NCBI RefSeq assembly: GCF_049341065.1
Contig: NZ_JBMPIX010000009.1
Location: 124,001-188,000, forward strand
Source of the DNA: Pacificoceanicola sp049341065
GTDB taxonomy: Bacteria; Pseudomonadota; Alphaproteobacteria; Rhodobacterales; Rhodobacteraceae
Direction: 5' to 3'
Length of the DNA stretch: 64,000 nucleotides
Shown in pieces: positions 43,633 to 52,706 of this stretch. The position numbers and the translations under genes were made by a program. Under the pieces are notes generated by a model. The model saw nothing but the letters and a program-made list of their open reading frames with translations. It was not told where the DNA came from and made no database searches. Position 1 is the first letter of the stretch; each line of letters starts with the position of its first letter.

Positions 43633-44221
43633 AGGCGGTGACCGATATCCAAGCCGCAAGGGCGCCGTCAAGGCCTCTATCCTCGCCGCGTTGAAATGGA
43701 CCGGGGGTCAGGTCGACGTCGTTCAGAAGCAGGGTCAAGTCTGCCTCCGAGTAATATGTGTAGAGGCGGCCAAGCCTGTCACGCGTGCTGCCAGAGCCCT
43801 CCTTGACCGCGATGTGGAACCGCCCGCCGGGGCGCAGGATGCGGGCGATTTCAGCAAGATGGCGCGGCATGGCTTTGCGCGAGGCATGAAGCAAGGAAAA
43901 ATTGGCCCAGACGGCGTCAAAGCTGTCCGCAGCGACGTCGGGAAGGTCATCAAAGCTGGCCTGCCGCGCTGAAACACCCGGACGAGCAGCGGTAATTTCG
44001 ACCATCTTGGATGAGGCATCCCATGCTTCGGGGCACAGGCCCGCCTTGGCCATATGTCCGGCGGCAGCACCGGGGCCGCAGCCCAGATCAAGCACTTTGG
44101 CCCCTTGCGGCAAGCCTTCGATAAAGGCGCTGAGTGTGGCGTCCGGTGCGCCCGTGTCGGTGATCTGCGCGTAATCGTCAGCGCGCCGGTTGTAGACATC
44201 TATCGTGACTGGATCGCTCAT
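43625..44221 (-). CDS. Class I SAM-dependent methyltransferase
   Basis: A 198-residue methyltransferase with the SAM-binding motif VLDLGCGPGAAAGHMAK near 40-56, then DASSKMVEITAARPG and FDAVWANFSLLHASRKAMPRHL. The substrate is unknown. It is followed by rnhA and the TRIC gene in overlapping order, so the three are one transcript with weak functional logic. ispH lies 96 bp upstream on the same strand. Confidence 0.88.
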   Translation of the reverse strand: MSDPVTIDVYNRRADDYAQITDTGAPDATLSAFIEGLPQGAKVLDLGCGPGAAAGHMAKAGLCPEAWDASSKMVEITAARPGVSARQASFDDLPDVAADSFDAVWANFSLLHASRKAMPRHLAEIARILRPGGRFHIAVKEGSGSTRDRLGRLYTYYSEADLTLLLNDVDLTPGPFQRGEDRGLDGALAAWISVTAYG

Positions 44222-44317
44222 GGCTTGCTTTCTCGGGATTTGGGGCGGTCCAAGACATGATCGCAGGTTCTGCGCAATCTCGCATCAATAGTCGCGACGG
44301 CTGCAGCTCAACCACTT

Positions 44318-45268
44318 TCAGGCTGGTTCGCGCAGCACCCGGGGGACTTTGAACTCGACATTTTCCTGCGCCGTCTCGACCAGTTCTACCGTCACATCGT
44401 ACCGCGCGCGGAAAGCGTCGATGACTTCGTCGATCAACACTTCGGGCGCGCTGGCGCCTGCCGTGATGCCGACCGAGGCGATACCGTCCAACGCGCGCCA
44501 GTCGATCTCGGTGGCCCGCTGGACCAGTTGCGCATAGCTGCAGCCTTCTTTGCTGGCCACTTCGACCAGACGGCGGGAATTCGACGAATTCGGCGCCCCG
44601 ACCACCAGCAGCGCATCGCAGCGCGGCGCGATGACCTTGACCGCCTCCTGGCGGTTGGTGGTGGCGTAGCAGATGTCTTCCTTATGCGGCCCGACGATCG
44701 CCGGAAACCGCGCCTTGAGTGCCGCGACGATCTCAACCGTATCATCGACGGACAGCGTGGTTTGGGTGACAAAGGCGAGCCTTTGCGGATCGCGAACCTC
44801 AACAAGCGCCACGTCAGCAGGCGTTTCGACTAGCAGGACCTCGCCTTCAGGCAGCTGGCCCATGGTGCCAATGGTCTCGGGGTGGCCAGCGTGGCCGATC
44901 ATGATCATCTGAAGACCATTTTCGGAATGCCGCGCGGCTTCGATATGGACCTTTGAGACCAGCGGGCAGGTGGCATCGACATAGATCATCTCGCGCTGCG
45001 CCGCTGCCGCGGGGACGGATTTCGGCACCCCATGGGCGGAAAAGATCACCGGGCGGTCATCCGGGCATTCATCCAGTTCCTCGACAAAGACCGCCCCCTT
45101 GGCGCGCAGATCATCGACCACAAATTTGTTGTGCACGATCTCGTGCCGCACATAGACTGGCGCGCCCCATTTTTGCAGCGCCATTTCGACAATCTTGATG
45201 GCGCGGTCGACCCCGGCGCAAAATCCGCGCGGGGCAGCAAGATAAAGGGTCAGGGGCTGTAAAGTCAT
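44318..45268 (-). CDS. ispH: 4-hydroxy-3-methylbut-2-enyl diphosphate reductase
   Basis: IspH, 316 residues, catalyses the last step of the MEP pathway, giving IPP and DMAPP. Iron-sulfur cysteines are visible in APRGFCAGVDRAI (Cys17), VDATCPLVSKVH and EDICYATTNRQEAV, and the acid/amide residues lie in GHPETIGTMG and SNSRRLVE. The start at 45268 gives the usual N-terminus. It is divergent from the cytochrome c gene. Confidence 0.96.
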   Translation of the reverse strand: MTLQPLTLYLAAPRGFCAGVDRAIKIVEMALQKWGAPVYVRHEIVHNKFVVDDLRAKGAVFVEELDECPDDRPVIFSAHGVPKSVPAAAAQREMIYVDATCPLVSKVHIEAARHSENGLQMIMIGHAGHPETIGTMGQLPEGEVLLVETPADVALVEVRDPQRLAFVTQTTLSVDDTVEIVAALKARFPAIVGPHKEDICYATTNRQEAVKVIAPRCDALLVVGAPNSSNSRRLVEVASKEGCSYAQLVQRATEIDWRALDGIASVGITAGASAPEVLIDEVIDAFRARYDVTVELVETAQENVEFKVPRVLREPA

Positions 45269-45395
45269 GGCGCGTCTCCTTGACTTGGAGGTAATGCCTG
45301 AGCGCGCGCAGGTCCAGCCCCGGATCACCGCGCTGTGACTTGCCTTCCGGCGCGGGAAGCATACCAGTCTGATGACCGCGAAACAGGGAGAGACC

Positions 45396-45878
45396 ATGAG
45401 ACATACAACCTTTGCGGTGCTTTTGGCCGCTGGCGGCATGACCGCTTTCGTCCCGGGCGAGATTCAGGCGCAGATGGCCACTGGGACGTCGCCGGGAATC
45501 CTGCCCTATTCGGATGCGAAGCGGGTCGCCAATGGCCAGCAGATCTATGATGCCAATTGCGCCGCTTGCCACGGAGCGGACTTGCAGGGCCAACCTGACT
45601 GGCGCGTGGCCGACCAAGATGGCTTTCTGCCAGCCCCGCCGCATGACGAAACCGGGCATACCTGGCACCATGACGACATACTGCTGTTCCGGATCGTTGC
45701 GTTGGGAACCGAAGCAGTGGTCGGTGGCTCGTACAAATCCAACATGATGGGATTTCAGGACATATTGACCGAAGATCAAGTGCTGGACGTTCTGGCCTAT
45801 ATCAAAAGCACATGGCCCGAGGATGTGATCGAGGTCCACAACGAGATCAACGCGCGGGCACAGATTTTCGGCCAATAA
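45396..45878 (+). CDS. Periplasmic class I cytochrome c
   Basis: A 160-residue exported c-type cytochrome. It has a signal peptide (MRHTTFAVLLAAGGMTAF up to about residue 25), one heme-binding CAACH at 55-59, and Met residues in YKSNMMGFQ that can supply the axial ligand. It probably carries electrons in the periplasm; the partner is unknown. The start at 45396 follows AGGGAGAGACC; an ATG at 45372 is in frame but weaker. Confidence 0.85.
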   Translation: MRHTTFAVLLAAGGMTAFVPGEIQAQMATGTSPGILPYSDAKRVANGQQIYDANCAACHGADLQGQPDWRVADQDGFLPAPPHDETGHTWHHDDILLFRIVALGTEAVVGGSYKSNMMGFQDILTEDQVLDVLAYIKSTWPEDVIEVHNEINARAQIFGQ

Positions 45879-45890
45879 CGCGATCAAGAT

Positions 45891-45923
45891 GCAAGAAGAC
45901 CGCCCATAAGGACGGCCTTCTTT
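45891..45923. terminator. Terminator between cytochrome c and NYN genes
   Basis: A 12-bp stem with two mismatches (AGAAGACCGCCC/GGACGGCCTTCT, loop ATAA) is followed by TTTC on the plus strand, while the minus strand has TTCTTG. It lies between convergent gene ends. Confidence 0.7.
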
Positions 45924-45982
45924 TCTGTCGCTGTCGCAAGTAAATGCTGTCGGGCCATCGTCCCCACGGCAACCCGACGGCA

Positions 45983-46555
45983 TTACTTGTTGGCGGCAAC
46001 CTCGAAACTGCGTTCCATTGGCACGTCCCGCGGCGGGCGGCCAATGACATCGCGCAGCTCATCCAGTTCGATGAAATTGTCGGCTTGGCGACGCAGTTCA
46101 TCGGCGATCATCGGAGGCTGACTACGGATGGTCGACACAACCGAAACGCGAACGCCCTGACGCTGAAGTGATTCGCACAAAGGCCGGAAATCACCGTCTC
46201 CAGAGAACAGGACAATATGGTCGACGCGCGGTGCGAGCTCCATCGCATCGACGGTAAGTTCGATGTCCATGTTGCCTTTGACCTTCCGGCGCCCTTGGCT
46301 GTCGGTGTATTCCTTGGCCGGTTTGGTGACCATGGTAAACCCGTTGTAATTCAGCCAATCCACCAGAGGCCGGATCGGAGAATATTCGTCATTCTCCAAC
46401 AAAGCCGTGTAGTAGAAGGCTCTTACCATCTTGCCACGACGCGCGAACTCCTGACGCAGGAGCTTGTAGTCAATGTCAAATCCGAGTGCTTTGGCGGCTG
46501 CATACAGATTCGAGCCGTCGATGAACAGCGCGAGCCGTTCGTCTTTGTAAAACAT
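45983..46555 (-). CDS. NYN-domain protein (LabA/DUF88 family, putative RNase)
   Basis: A 190-residue NYN domain with a PIN-like nuclease fold. The acidic residues expected for metal binding are in ALFIDGSNLYAAAKAL near 9-24, KGNMDIELTVDAMEL and LFSGDGDFRPL. Family members are putative RNases, and the substrate is unknown. It is divergent from folK, and the 124-bp AT-rich region between them must hold promoters for both. Confidence 0.92.
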   Translation of the reverse strand: MFYKDERLALFIDGSNLYAAAKALGFDIDYKLLRQEFARRGKMVRAFYYTALLENDEYSPIRPLVDWLNYNGFTMVTKPAKEYTDSQGRRKVKGNMDIELTVDAMELAPRVDHIVLFSGDGDFRPLCESLQRQGVRVSVVSTIRSQPPMIADELRRQADNFIELDELRDVIGRPPRDVPMERSFEVAANK

Positions 46556-46679
46556 AAAATGTCCTTCCGCAAAAATGGTCCGCTAGTATTCCGTGAGTGT
46601 AAAATCGGAAGCAGACCGGTTATTAAATTAAAGAAATTTGCTTTGTGTTCAAGGCTAATAGCACCCCCATAAGGATAGT

Positions 46680-47252
46680 ATGACTCACACTTTAGCACAA
46701 AAAATCGTAATTGCGTTAGGCTCTAACCTCGGGTCAAGCAAAGGTGACCCTACGGAAACAATAGCGGCGGCACTGCCGGAATTGTTCAAGGCCGGGCTAC
46801 AATTGCGCCGGGTGAGCCGGTTTTTCGCAACCCCTTGCTTTCCGGCGGGAATTGGCCCGGACTATGTCAATGCCTGCGCCATTCTGGAGGGCCCTGCAGA
46901 CCCTGCCCAGATCTTGAAGATATTGCACAAAATCGAGGCGGATTTTGATAGGGAACGCAATATGCGGTGGGGCAGTCGGACATTGGACTTGGATCTCCTC
47001 GCTATCGGCGATCTTGCGCTGCCCGATAGGCGGACCTTCGCCCAATGGCACGATTTACCGCTCGATCAGCAAAGCACGACAACCCCGGATCAACTGATCT
47101 TGCCGCACCCGCGCCTGCACGAGCGCGCCTTTGTTCTGGTGCCCTTGTGCGATATCGCCCCGGACTGGACACATCCAGTTCTTGGCAAAACGGCAAGACA
47201 ACTCTGCGCGGATCTGCCCAGCGATTTAAAGCGCGATGTCGTCGCTTTGTGA
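46680..47252 (+). CDS. folK: 2-amino-4-hydroxy-6-hydroxymethyldihydropteridine diphosphokinase
   Basis: HPPK, 190 residues, transfers pyrophosphate to the pterin in folate synthesis. Motifs are IALGSNLGSSKGDP near 11-24, DYVNACAILEG and RWGSRTLDLDLLAIGD near 98-113, and LILPHPRLHERAFVLVPLCDIAP. The start at 46680 has AAGGATA before it. It lies directly upstream of rpoZ but is probably a separate unit. The sequence is AT-richer than its neighbours at the 5' end. Confidence 0.94.
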   Translation: MTHTLAQKIVIALGSNLGSSKGDPTETIAAALPELFKAGLQLRRVSRFFATPCFPAGIGPDYVNACAILEGPADPAQILKILHKIEADFDRERNMRWGSRTLDLDLLAIGDLALPDRRTFAQWHDLPLDQQSTTTPDQLILPHPRLHERAFVLVPLCDIAPDWTHPVLGKTARQLCADLPSDLKRDVVAL

Positions 47253-47329
47253 TCAATTCCACCTTGTCAAGCGTTTTGGCACGGGTTAAACGACCATCTT
47301 CTGACGGCCCCAAGATATAGGAGCGCCAA

Positions 47330-47683
47330 ATGGCCCGCGTTACAGTAGAAGATTGCGTCGACAAGGTTCCCAACCGGTTTGAACTGGTGATGCTTGCGGC
47401 ACACCGTGCCCGCGAAATCTCCGCCGGAGCCGCGATCACCGTGGACCGCGACAACGACAAGAACCCCGTCGTGTCGCTGCGCGAAATCGCCGAGGAAACC
47501 CAGTCCGCTGATGAGCTGCGCGAGCGCCTGATCGAGTCGAACCAGACCCAGATCGAGGTCGACGAGCCTGAAGACGACGCCATGGCGTTGTTGATGGGCG
47601 CCGAGCAGGACAAGCCTCAGGAAGATGACATGTCCGAAGAAAAGCTTTTGCGCGCGCTCATGGAGGCGCAAGGTCAGGGCTGA
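47330..47683 (+). CDS. rpoZ: RNA polymerase omega subunit
   Basis: RpoZ, 117 residues, supports assembly of RNA polymerase and is linked to the stringent response. It begins MARVTVEDCVDKVPNRFELVMLAAHRARE, the family signature, and has an acidic C-terminal tail. ATAGGAGCGCCAA precedes the ATG. It is 21 bp upstream of rsh, the standard order. Confidence 0.96.
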   Translation: MARVTVEDCVDKVPNRFELVMLAAHRAREISAGAAITVDRDNDKNPVVSLREIAEETQSADELRERLIESNQTQIEVDEPEDDAMALLMGAEQDKPQEDDMSEEKLLRALMEAQGQG

Positions 47684-47704
47684 TAACCGGAAGGTTGTAG
47701 CGGA

Positions 47705-49840
47705 ATGATCGCTGCCGAAGACCTCGTTGCCCTCGTCCGCAACTACAACCCAAAGACCAACGAAAAGCTGATCCTCGCGGCCTATGACTATGGCCGCGAG
47801 ATGCACGAAGGCCAGTTCCGCAAGTCGGGCGAGCCCTACTTCACGCATCCAGTCGCCGTTGCCGCCATCCTGACCGAGCAACAGCTTGACGACGCTACCA
47901 TCGTCACCGCTCTTTTGCACGACACGATCGAGGACACCCGTGCCTCGTACTCCGAAGTTGCGGAAAGGTTTGGCACCGATGTTGCCGAACTGGTTGATGG
48001 CGTGACCAAGCTGACCAACCTTCAGCTTTCCAGCAGCGAATCCAAACAGGCCGAGAATTTCCGCAAGCTGTTCATGGCGATGTCCAAGGACCTGCGGGTA
48101 ATTTTGGTCAAACTGGCCGACCGCCTGCACAACATGCGCACGATCAAGGCCATGCGCGTCGAAAAGCAGGTGCAAAAGGCGCGCGAAACGATGGACATCT
48201 ACGCCCCTCTCGCAGGTCGGATGGGTATGCAGTGGATGCGCGAGGAACTCGAAGATCTCGCGTTTCGCGTGCTCAATCCCGAAGGCCGCGCCAGCATCAT
48301 CCGCCGCTTTGTCACGCTGCAAAAAGAAACCGGTGATGTGATCCATCGGATCACCTCTGACATGCGTTTTGAGCTGGAGCGCGCCGGGGTCGAGGCCGAA
48401 GTATTTGGCCGCGCCAAGAAACCCTATTCAATCTGGCGCAAGATGCAGGAAAAGAAGATCGGCTTTTCTCGCTTGTCTGACATCTATGGCTTTCGCGTGA
48501 TCACCCGGACCGAACGTGACGCCTATACCGCGCTTGGGGCCATCCACCAGCGCTGGCGCGCGGTACCTGGGCGCTTCAAGGATTACATCAGCCAGCCGAA
48601 ATCCAACGGCTACCGCTCGATCCACACCACCGTGTCTGGACGCGATGGCAAGCGGGTCGAAGTGCAGATCCGCACCCGCCAGATGCACGAAGTCGCCGAA
48701 ACCGGCGTGGCGGCGCATTGGTCCTATCGCGATGGCGTGCGGGCGCAGAACCCCTTTGCCGTCGACCCTGCCAAGTGGATCGCAGGTCTGACCGAACAGT
48801 TCGACGCCGAAGAAGACCACGACGCCTTTCTCGAAGCCGTCAAGCTCGAGATGTATTCCGACAAGGTGTTCTGCTTTACCCCCAAGGGGGACGTGGTCAA
48901 ATTGCCGAAAGGCGCGACACCGCTGGATTTTGCATATGCAATTCACACGCGCATCGGGTCGGCCTGTGTCGGCGCCAAGGTGGATGGCATCCGCGTGCCG
49001 CTGTGGACCCGCCTGAAGAATGGCCAGTCCGTGGACATCATCACCGCCGAAGGGCAGGCGCCGCAGGCCACGTGGCTTGAGATCGCCCAGACCGGCAAGG
49101 CCAAGACCGCTATTCGGCGCGCCCTGCGCGAAGCCAACAAGGAGCGCTTTGCCAGGCTTGGACGCGAACTGGTGCGCGCCGCCTTTGAGAACGCCGGCAA
49201 GAAGGTCACCGCCAAAGTGCTGGAGACTGCCGCCAAGACGCTGCGGCTCGAGGACGCCGAAACCCTGCTGGCCCGCATCGGTAGCGCCGAGCTGACAGCG
49301 CGCGAGGTGGTCGAATCGGTCTATCCGAACCTCGCCATCCAGGACGACGCGATGATCGAGGCAAAGCGCGCCGTGGTCGGACTTGAACATGGTCAGGGGT
49401 TCGAGCGCGCCAAATGCTGCCAGCCCCTGCCGGGCGAACGCATCGTCGGTCTGGCGCATCGCGGTAAAGGCGTTGCCGTTCACGCCATCGATTGCGCCGC
49501 GCTTGCCGATTACGAAGATCAACCCGCCCGCTGGCTCGACCTGCATTGGGCCGATGGCACGCACCCGCCCGTCTATACAGTGTCACTTGAACTCACCATT
49601 ACCAACGACGCGGGGGTGCTGGGACGGATTTGCACATTGATCGGAGAGCAGAGGGCCAATATCTCTGACCTGAGGTTCATCGACAGGAAACCGGATTTTT
49701 ATCGCTTGCTGATAGATGTCGATCTGCGCGACGCAGAACATCTGCATTCGGTGATGTCCGCAGTTGAAGCTGAAAGCAACGTTGCTTCGGTGGAACGGCG
49801 CCGCGATCCGGGTCTTGCGGCTGCTCCGGCGGCGGAGTGA
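47705..49840 (+). CDS. rsh: Bifunctional (p)ppGpp synthetase/hydrolase
   Basis: A 711-residue Rel/Spo protein. The N-terminal HD domain is intact, with His72/Asp73 in LLHDTIEDT, so hydrolase activity is likely. The synthetase domain (about 225-350) includes YGFRVITRTERDAY and SNGYRSIHTTV. TGS (about 380-445) and C-terminal ACT (about 635-710) domains follow. A single Rsh sets (p)ppGpp levels in most alphaproteobacteria. It lies between rpoZ and a DUF2062 gene. Confidence 0.96.
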   Translation: MIAAEDLVALVRNYNPKTNEKLILAAYDYGREMHEGQFRKSGEPYFTHPVAVAAILTEQQLDDATIVTALLHDTIEDTRASYSEVAERFGTDVAELVDGVTKLTNLQLSSSESKQAENFRKLFMAMSKDLRVILVKLADRLHNMRTIKAMRVEKQVQKARETMDIYAPLAGRMGMQWMREELEDLAFRVLNPEGRASIIRRFVTLQKETGDVIHRITSDMRFELERAGVEAEVFGRAKKPYSIWRKMQEKKIGFSRLSDIYGFRVITRTERDAYTALGAIHQRWRAVPGRFKDYISQPKSNGYRSIHTTVSGRDGKRVEVQIRTRQMHEVAETGVAAHWSYRDGVRAQNPFAVDPAKWIAGLTEQFDAEEDHDAFLEAVKLEMYSDKVFCFTPKGDVVKLPKGATPLDFAYAIHTRIGSACVGAKVDGIRVPLWTRLKNGQSVDIITAEGQAPQATWLEIAQTGKAKTAIRRALREANKERFARLGRELVRAAFENAGKKVTAKVLETAAKTLRLEDAETLLARIGSAELTAREVVESVYPNLAIQDDAMIEAKRAVVGLEHGQGFERAKCCQPLPGERIVGLAHRGKGVAVHAIDCAALADYEDQPARWLDLHWADGTHPPVYTVSLELTITNDAGVLGRICTLIGEQRANISDLRFIDRKPDFYRLLIDVDLRDAEHLHSVMSAVEAESNVASVERRRDPGLAAAPAAE

Positions 49841-49856
49841 TTGGAAAGGCAAGGTA

Positions 49857-50513
49857 TTGGTCTTTAAGCGACGCGATAGACGCCCGGTTCTGAAAGCCGT
49901 GCGGGAATTTCTCTGGCCGCGTGGCGGCTGGGGACGCGCCGCGCAATATGTCCAGCACCGCCTGCACCGCCTGCCAGACCCGCCGCACCGAATCGCGCGC
50001 GGCATCTTTGCCGGGGTGTTTACGACCTTTACCCCGTTCTACGGTCTGCATTTTGTGATTGCCGCGCTGATTGCATGGATCATGCGTGGCAATATCCTTG
50101 CCGCCCTGCTGTCGACTTTCTTTGGCAACCCTTTGACCTATGTGCCGATCGGCGTCGCCGCGATGACCACTGGCCACTGGCTGCTTGGGAACAAGGGGCG
50201 TCCGCCTGCGATAGACGGCCATCACAGCGGGCTGGTGGAAAAATTTGTCAAAGCCGGGCAGGATCTTTGGGACAATCTGGTGGCCAGCTTCACCGGGGCC
50301 GAAGTGGATTGGGCAGACTTGTCGATCTTTTACGACCAGGTGTTTTTCCCCTACATGATCGGCGGCATTCTACCGGGCATCATCGCCGGGACCGTGGCCT
50401 ATTACGTTTCGCTCCCGCTGATCACCGCCTACAAGAACCGTCGCAAAGGTCTGATAAAGGCCAAGCTGGCCGCCCTGAAAAAAAAGAAAGAGGCTGAGAG
50501 CAAGCCGGACTAA
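49857..50513 (+). CDS. DUF2062 membrane protein
   Basis: A 218-residue protein of the DUF2062 family, with membrane helices around 60-110 and 165-190. Conserved segments are RGIFAGVFTTFTPFYGLHF and FFGNPLTYVPIG. The start is a TTG at 49857, preceded by GGAAAGGCAAGG and giving the family N-terminus VFKRRDRRP; an ATG at 49764 would overlap rsh by 77 bp. Its function is unknown; it lies in the conserved rsh-pdxJ block. Confidence 0.85.
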   Translation: MVFKRRDRRPVLKAVREFLWPRGGWGRAAQYVQHRLHRLPDPPHRIARGIFAGVFTTFTPFYGLHFVIAALIAWIMRGNILAALLSTFFGNPLTYVPIGVAAMTTGHWLLGNKGRPPAIDGHHSGLVEKFVKAGQDLWDNLVASFTGAEVDWADLSIFYDQVFFPYMIGGILPGIIAGTVAYYVSLPLITAYKNRRKGLIKAKLAALKKKKEAESKPD

Positions 50514-50569
50514 ACGCCCTGCTGTATCGCTACAATTCTCGGCTTTTCTTTCGGGTTTCAGGGATTATG

Positions 50570-50581
50570 ATTTGATCAAAT
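50570..50581. promoter_or_regulatory. 12-bp palindrome upstream of pdxJ
   Basis: ATTTGATCAAAT is a perfect palindrome 20 bp before the pdxJ ATG. It is close enough to overlap a promoter or leader. It does not fit the TTGAT-N4-ATCAA FnrL spacing, so no regulator is assigned. Confidence 0.35.
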
Positions 50582-50601
50582 TTCGCTGCTGAGGGCTCCT
50601 C

Positions 50602-51354
50602 ATGACAAAATATGCCGGACGCCTGCGCCTTGGCGTCAACATCGACCACGTCGCCACCGTTCGAAACGCACGTGGCGGCGCTTATCCCGATCCTATTCGT
50701 GCCGCCAAGATCGCAGAGGAGGCCGGGGCAGACGGCATCACCGCGCATCTGCGCGAAGACCGCCGTCACATCTCGGACGCGGATATCGACGGACTGATGA
50801 AAGCGCTTGATGTGCCGCTCAACTTCGAGATGGCCGCGACGGAAGAGATGCAGAAAATTGCCCTGCGTCACAAACCGCATGCCGTCTGCATCGTGCCCGA
50901 AAAGCGCGAAGAGCGGACCACCGAAGGCGGGCTGGAAGTTGCGAAGGACGAGAACCGGCTGGCCCATTTCATCGCCCCGCTGCGCGATGCTGGTTGCCGG
51001 GTGTCGATCTTCATCGCCGCAGACCAAAAGCAGATCGAAGCGGCCCACCGCATCGGCGCGCAGGTGATCGAGTTGCACACCGGCGCCTATTGTGACGCGC
51101 ACGCCGAGGGGCGCCCTGACGAGCGCGACGCCGAACTGGAGCGTCTGCGCGAGATGTCCACTTACGCCCATTCACTGGGGTTGGAAGTGCACGCTGGCCA
51201 CGGCCTGACCTATGAGACCGTCTCCCCCGTGGCCGCCTTCCCGGAAGTGATGGAACTGAACATCGGGCATTTCATCATTGGCGAGGCGATATTTATGGGG
51301 CTTGCCCCGGCCATCCGCGAGATGCGACGGTTGATGGACGAGGCGCGGGCCTAA
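50602..51354 (+). CDS. pdxJ: Pyridoxine 5'-phosphate synthase
   Basis: PdxJ, 250 residues, makes PNP from 3-amino-2-oxopropyl phosphate and DXP. Conserved parts are RLGVNIDHVATVRNARGG, DGITAHLREDRRHI, FEMAATEEM, VPEKREERTTEGGL and VHAGHGLTYE. It is the main B6 gene of this block. It probably shares the rpoZ-rsh-DUF2062 transcript or has its own leader, where a palindrome is seen. Confidence 0.97.
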   Translation: MTKYAGRLRLGVNIDHVATVRNARGGAYPDPIRAAKIAEEAGADGITAHLREDRRHISDADIDGLMKALDVPLNFEMAATEEMQKIALRHKPHAVCIVPEKREERTTEGGLEVAKDENRLAHFIAPLRDAGCRVSIFIAADQKQIEAAHRIGAQVIELHTGAYCDAHAEGRPDERDAELERLREMSTYAHSLGLEVHAGHGLTYETVSPVAAFPEVMELNIGHFIIGEAIFMGLAPAIREMRRLMDEARA

Positions 51355-51446
51355 CAGCCGGTCGCGACGATAACGAGAAACTCAGACTGAAACTCTCTTC
51401 ATCGTCGGCACCGGCACCACGCTCGTTCTGGATCGGAGGACCAACC

Positions 51447-51893
51447 ATGCTCAGCCGTCTCACCGCCCTGCTCACCTGCGCCGCCATGCCTGCTCTCGCC
51501 GATGCGCCGCAGGTCATGGACTGCGACTGGCAGGCCTCCGCCCGCAACATCGCCGAACCTTGGGAGGCCAACACCCGGACCTTTTCGAACGGAAACGTCC
51601 GCCTCGCCCTGCTCGACACCATCGAGCCGGCGGCGGGCTGGGCCTATCTGCTGATCCTGTCGCCGCCCTTCGACGAATTGGGCAGCAGGCAATGCCGTGT
51701 CATCGGCACCGGCGGCATGGGTTTTGCCGGGATGCACTTCAACGCGTTGCAATCGGACTACGACCCGGCTCAGGGGTTGATTTTCACGCTTCCAGTCAGT
51801 CTCTACCAAAACAGTGGTGACATGCGCGAGGTGCCGCTGCGCATCGTTCTGAATCAGGCGACTGGGCAGATCGAAACATGGTTGTTGAATTGA
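51447..51893 (+). CDS. Secreted protein of unknown function
   Basis: A 148-residue protein with a signal peptide (MLSRLTALLTCAAMPALA). The mature part has a beta-rich pattern with Cys in MDCDWQASARN and RQCRVIGTG that could form a disulfide. No known domain is recognised. It lies between pdxJ and acpS. Confidence 0.75.
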   Translation: MLSRLTALLTCAAMPALADAPQVMDCDWQASARNIAEPWEANTRTFSNGNVRLALLDTIEPAAGWAYLLILSPPFDELGSRQCRVIGTGGMGFAGMHFNALQSDYDPAQGLIFTLPVSLYQNSGDMREVPLRIVLNQATGQIETWLLN

Positions 51894-51940
51894 GCCTGTC
51901 CCGACACAGTATCGCCGTCCCGATAGCCGCGAGATTCTCC

Positions 51941-52153
51941 ATGACGCGTCCGACCTTTGCACAGACCCCGAATAGCAAAGACGATCCTGGGCCGTTGTCC
52001 TTCGCGTCCGAGGGCAGCGACGGCCCGGTCGATAGTCTGCCCGGTCCACGCTCGCTGCATCACCACCTGTCTGATGCGCCTCTTGGTGTCGGTTTCATCG
52101 CCATGCCGGAGCGGGGCTGGTCCATCGGCGAGCCCCGGCGGGTGCGTCGATGA
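51941..52153 (+). CDS. Possible small gene upstream of acpS
   Basis: A 70-residue open frame (MTRPTFAQTPNSKDDPG to the acpS start) with high GC3 whose stop overlaps the acpS ATG by 4 bp (ATGA), the pattern of translational coupling. No family is recognised, and the minus strand of the same stretch is also open with similar codon bias. The frame extends upstream to an ATG at 51878 inside the previous gene. It could be a spurious frame. Confidence 0.35.
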   Translation: MTRPTFAQTPNSKDDPGPLSFASEGSDGPVDSLPGPRSLHHHLSDAPLGVGFIAMPERGWSIGEPRRVRR

Positions 52154-52557
52154 TCCTTGGTATCGGCACCGATCTGGCGAATATCGAGCGCATCGCCGGG
52201 GTACTCGAACGTCATGGCGACCGCTTTCGGAATCGCGTCTTTACAGAGATCGAACAAGCCAAGGCCGAACGCCGGCGCGACGTGGCAGGCACTTATGCCA
52301 AACGCTGGGCCGCAAAAGAGGCTTGCTCCAAAGCTCTGGGCACCGGCTTGCGTATGGGGATCGCGTGGAAGGACATGGCCGTCAGCAACCTGCGCACTGG
52401 TCAGCCGGTGATGGAGGTCACGGGCTGGGCCAAGGACCGCCTCGACCAGATGACCCCGCCGGGTCACGAGGCGATCATCCATGTCACCCTGACCGACGAT
52501 CACCCTTGGGCGCAGGCTTTTGTCGTGATCGAAGCGCGGGCAGTCAGCGACGCTTGA
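52150..52557 (+). CDS. acpS: Holo-[acyl-carrier-protein] synthase
   Basis: AcpS, 135 residues, attaches 4'-phosphopantetheine to apo-ACP. It has the signature IGTDLANIERI near 4-14, the metal/catalytic Asp and Glu in GTYAKRWAAKEACSKALGTG, and the C-terminal HVTLTDDHPWAQAFVVIEA. It lies upstream of lepB with a 149-bp spacer in which no gene is seen. Confidence 0.95.
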   Translation: MILGIGTDLANIERIAGVLERHGDRFRNRVFTEIEQAKAERRRDVAGTYAKRWAAKEACSKALGTGLRMGIAWKDMAVSNLRTGQPVMEVTGWAKDRLDQMTPPGHEAIIHVTLTDDHPWAQAFVVIEARAVSDA

Positions 52558-52706
52558 AAGACACCTCCAGAAATTGGCGCGCCGCCCCGGCAGACTCGGT
52601 GCCTGGCGGCGGCATTTCGGGCCGGATCAACACTAGGGGGGATCGCTTGACACCCGGCGCGAGGGCGCTCATGTAGCGCAAGACGCAAAAGGCAAAAGGT
52701 GCGGGC

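Noticed and set aside
46556..46679. CtrA-type TTAA-N7-TTAA site in the AT-rich folK/NYN spacer
   Set aside because: TTAA-like sequences are present but not at the correct spacing.
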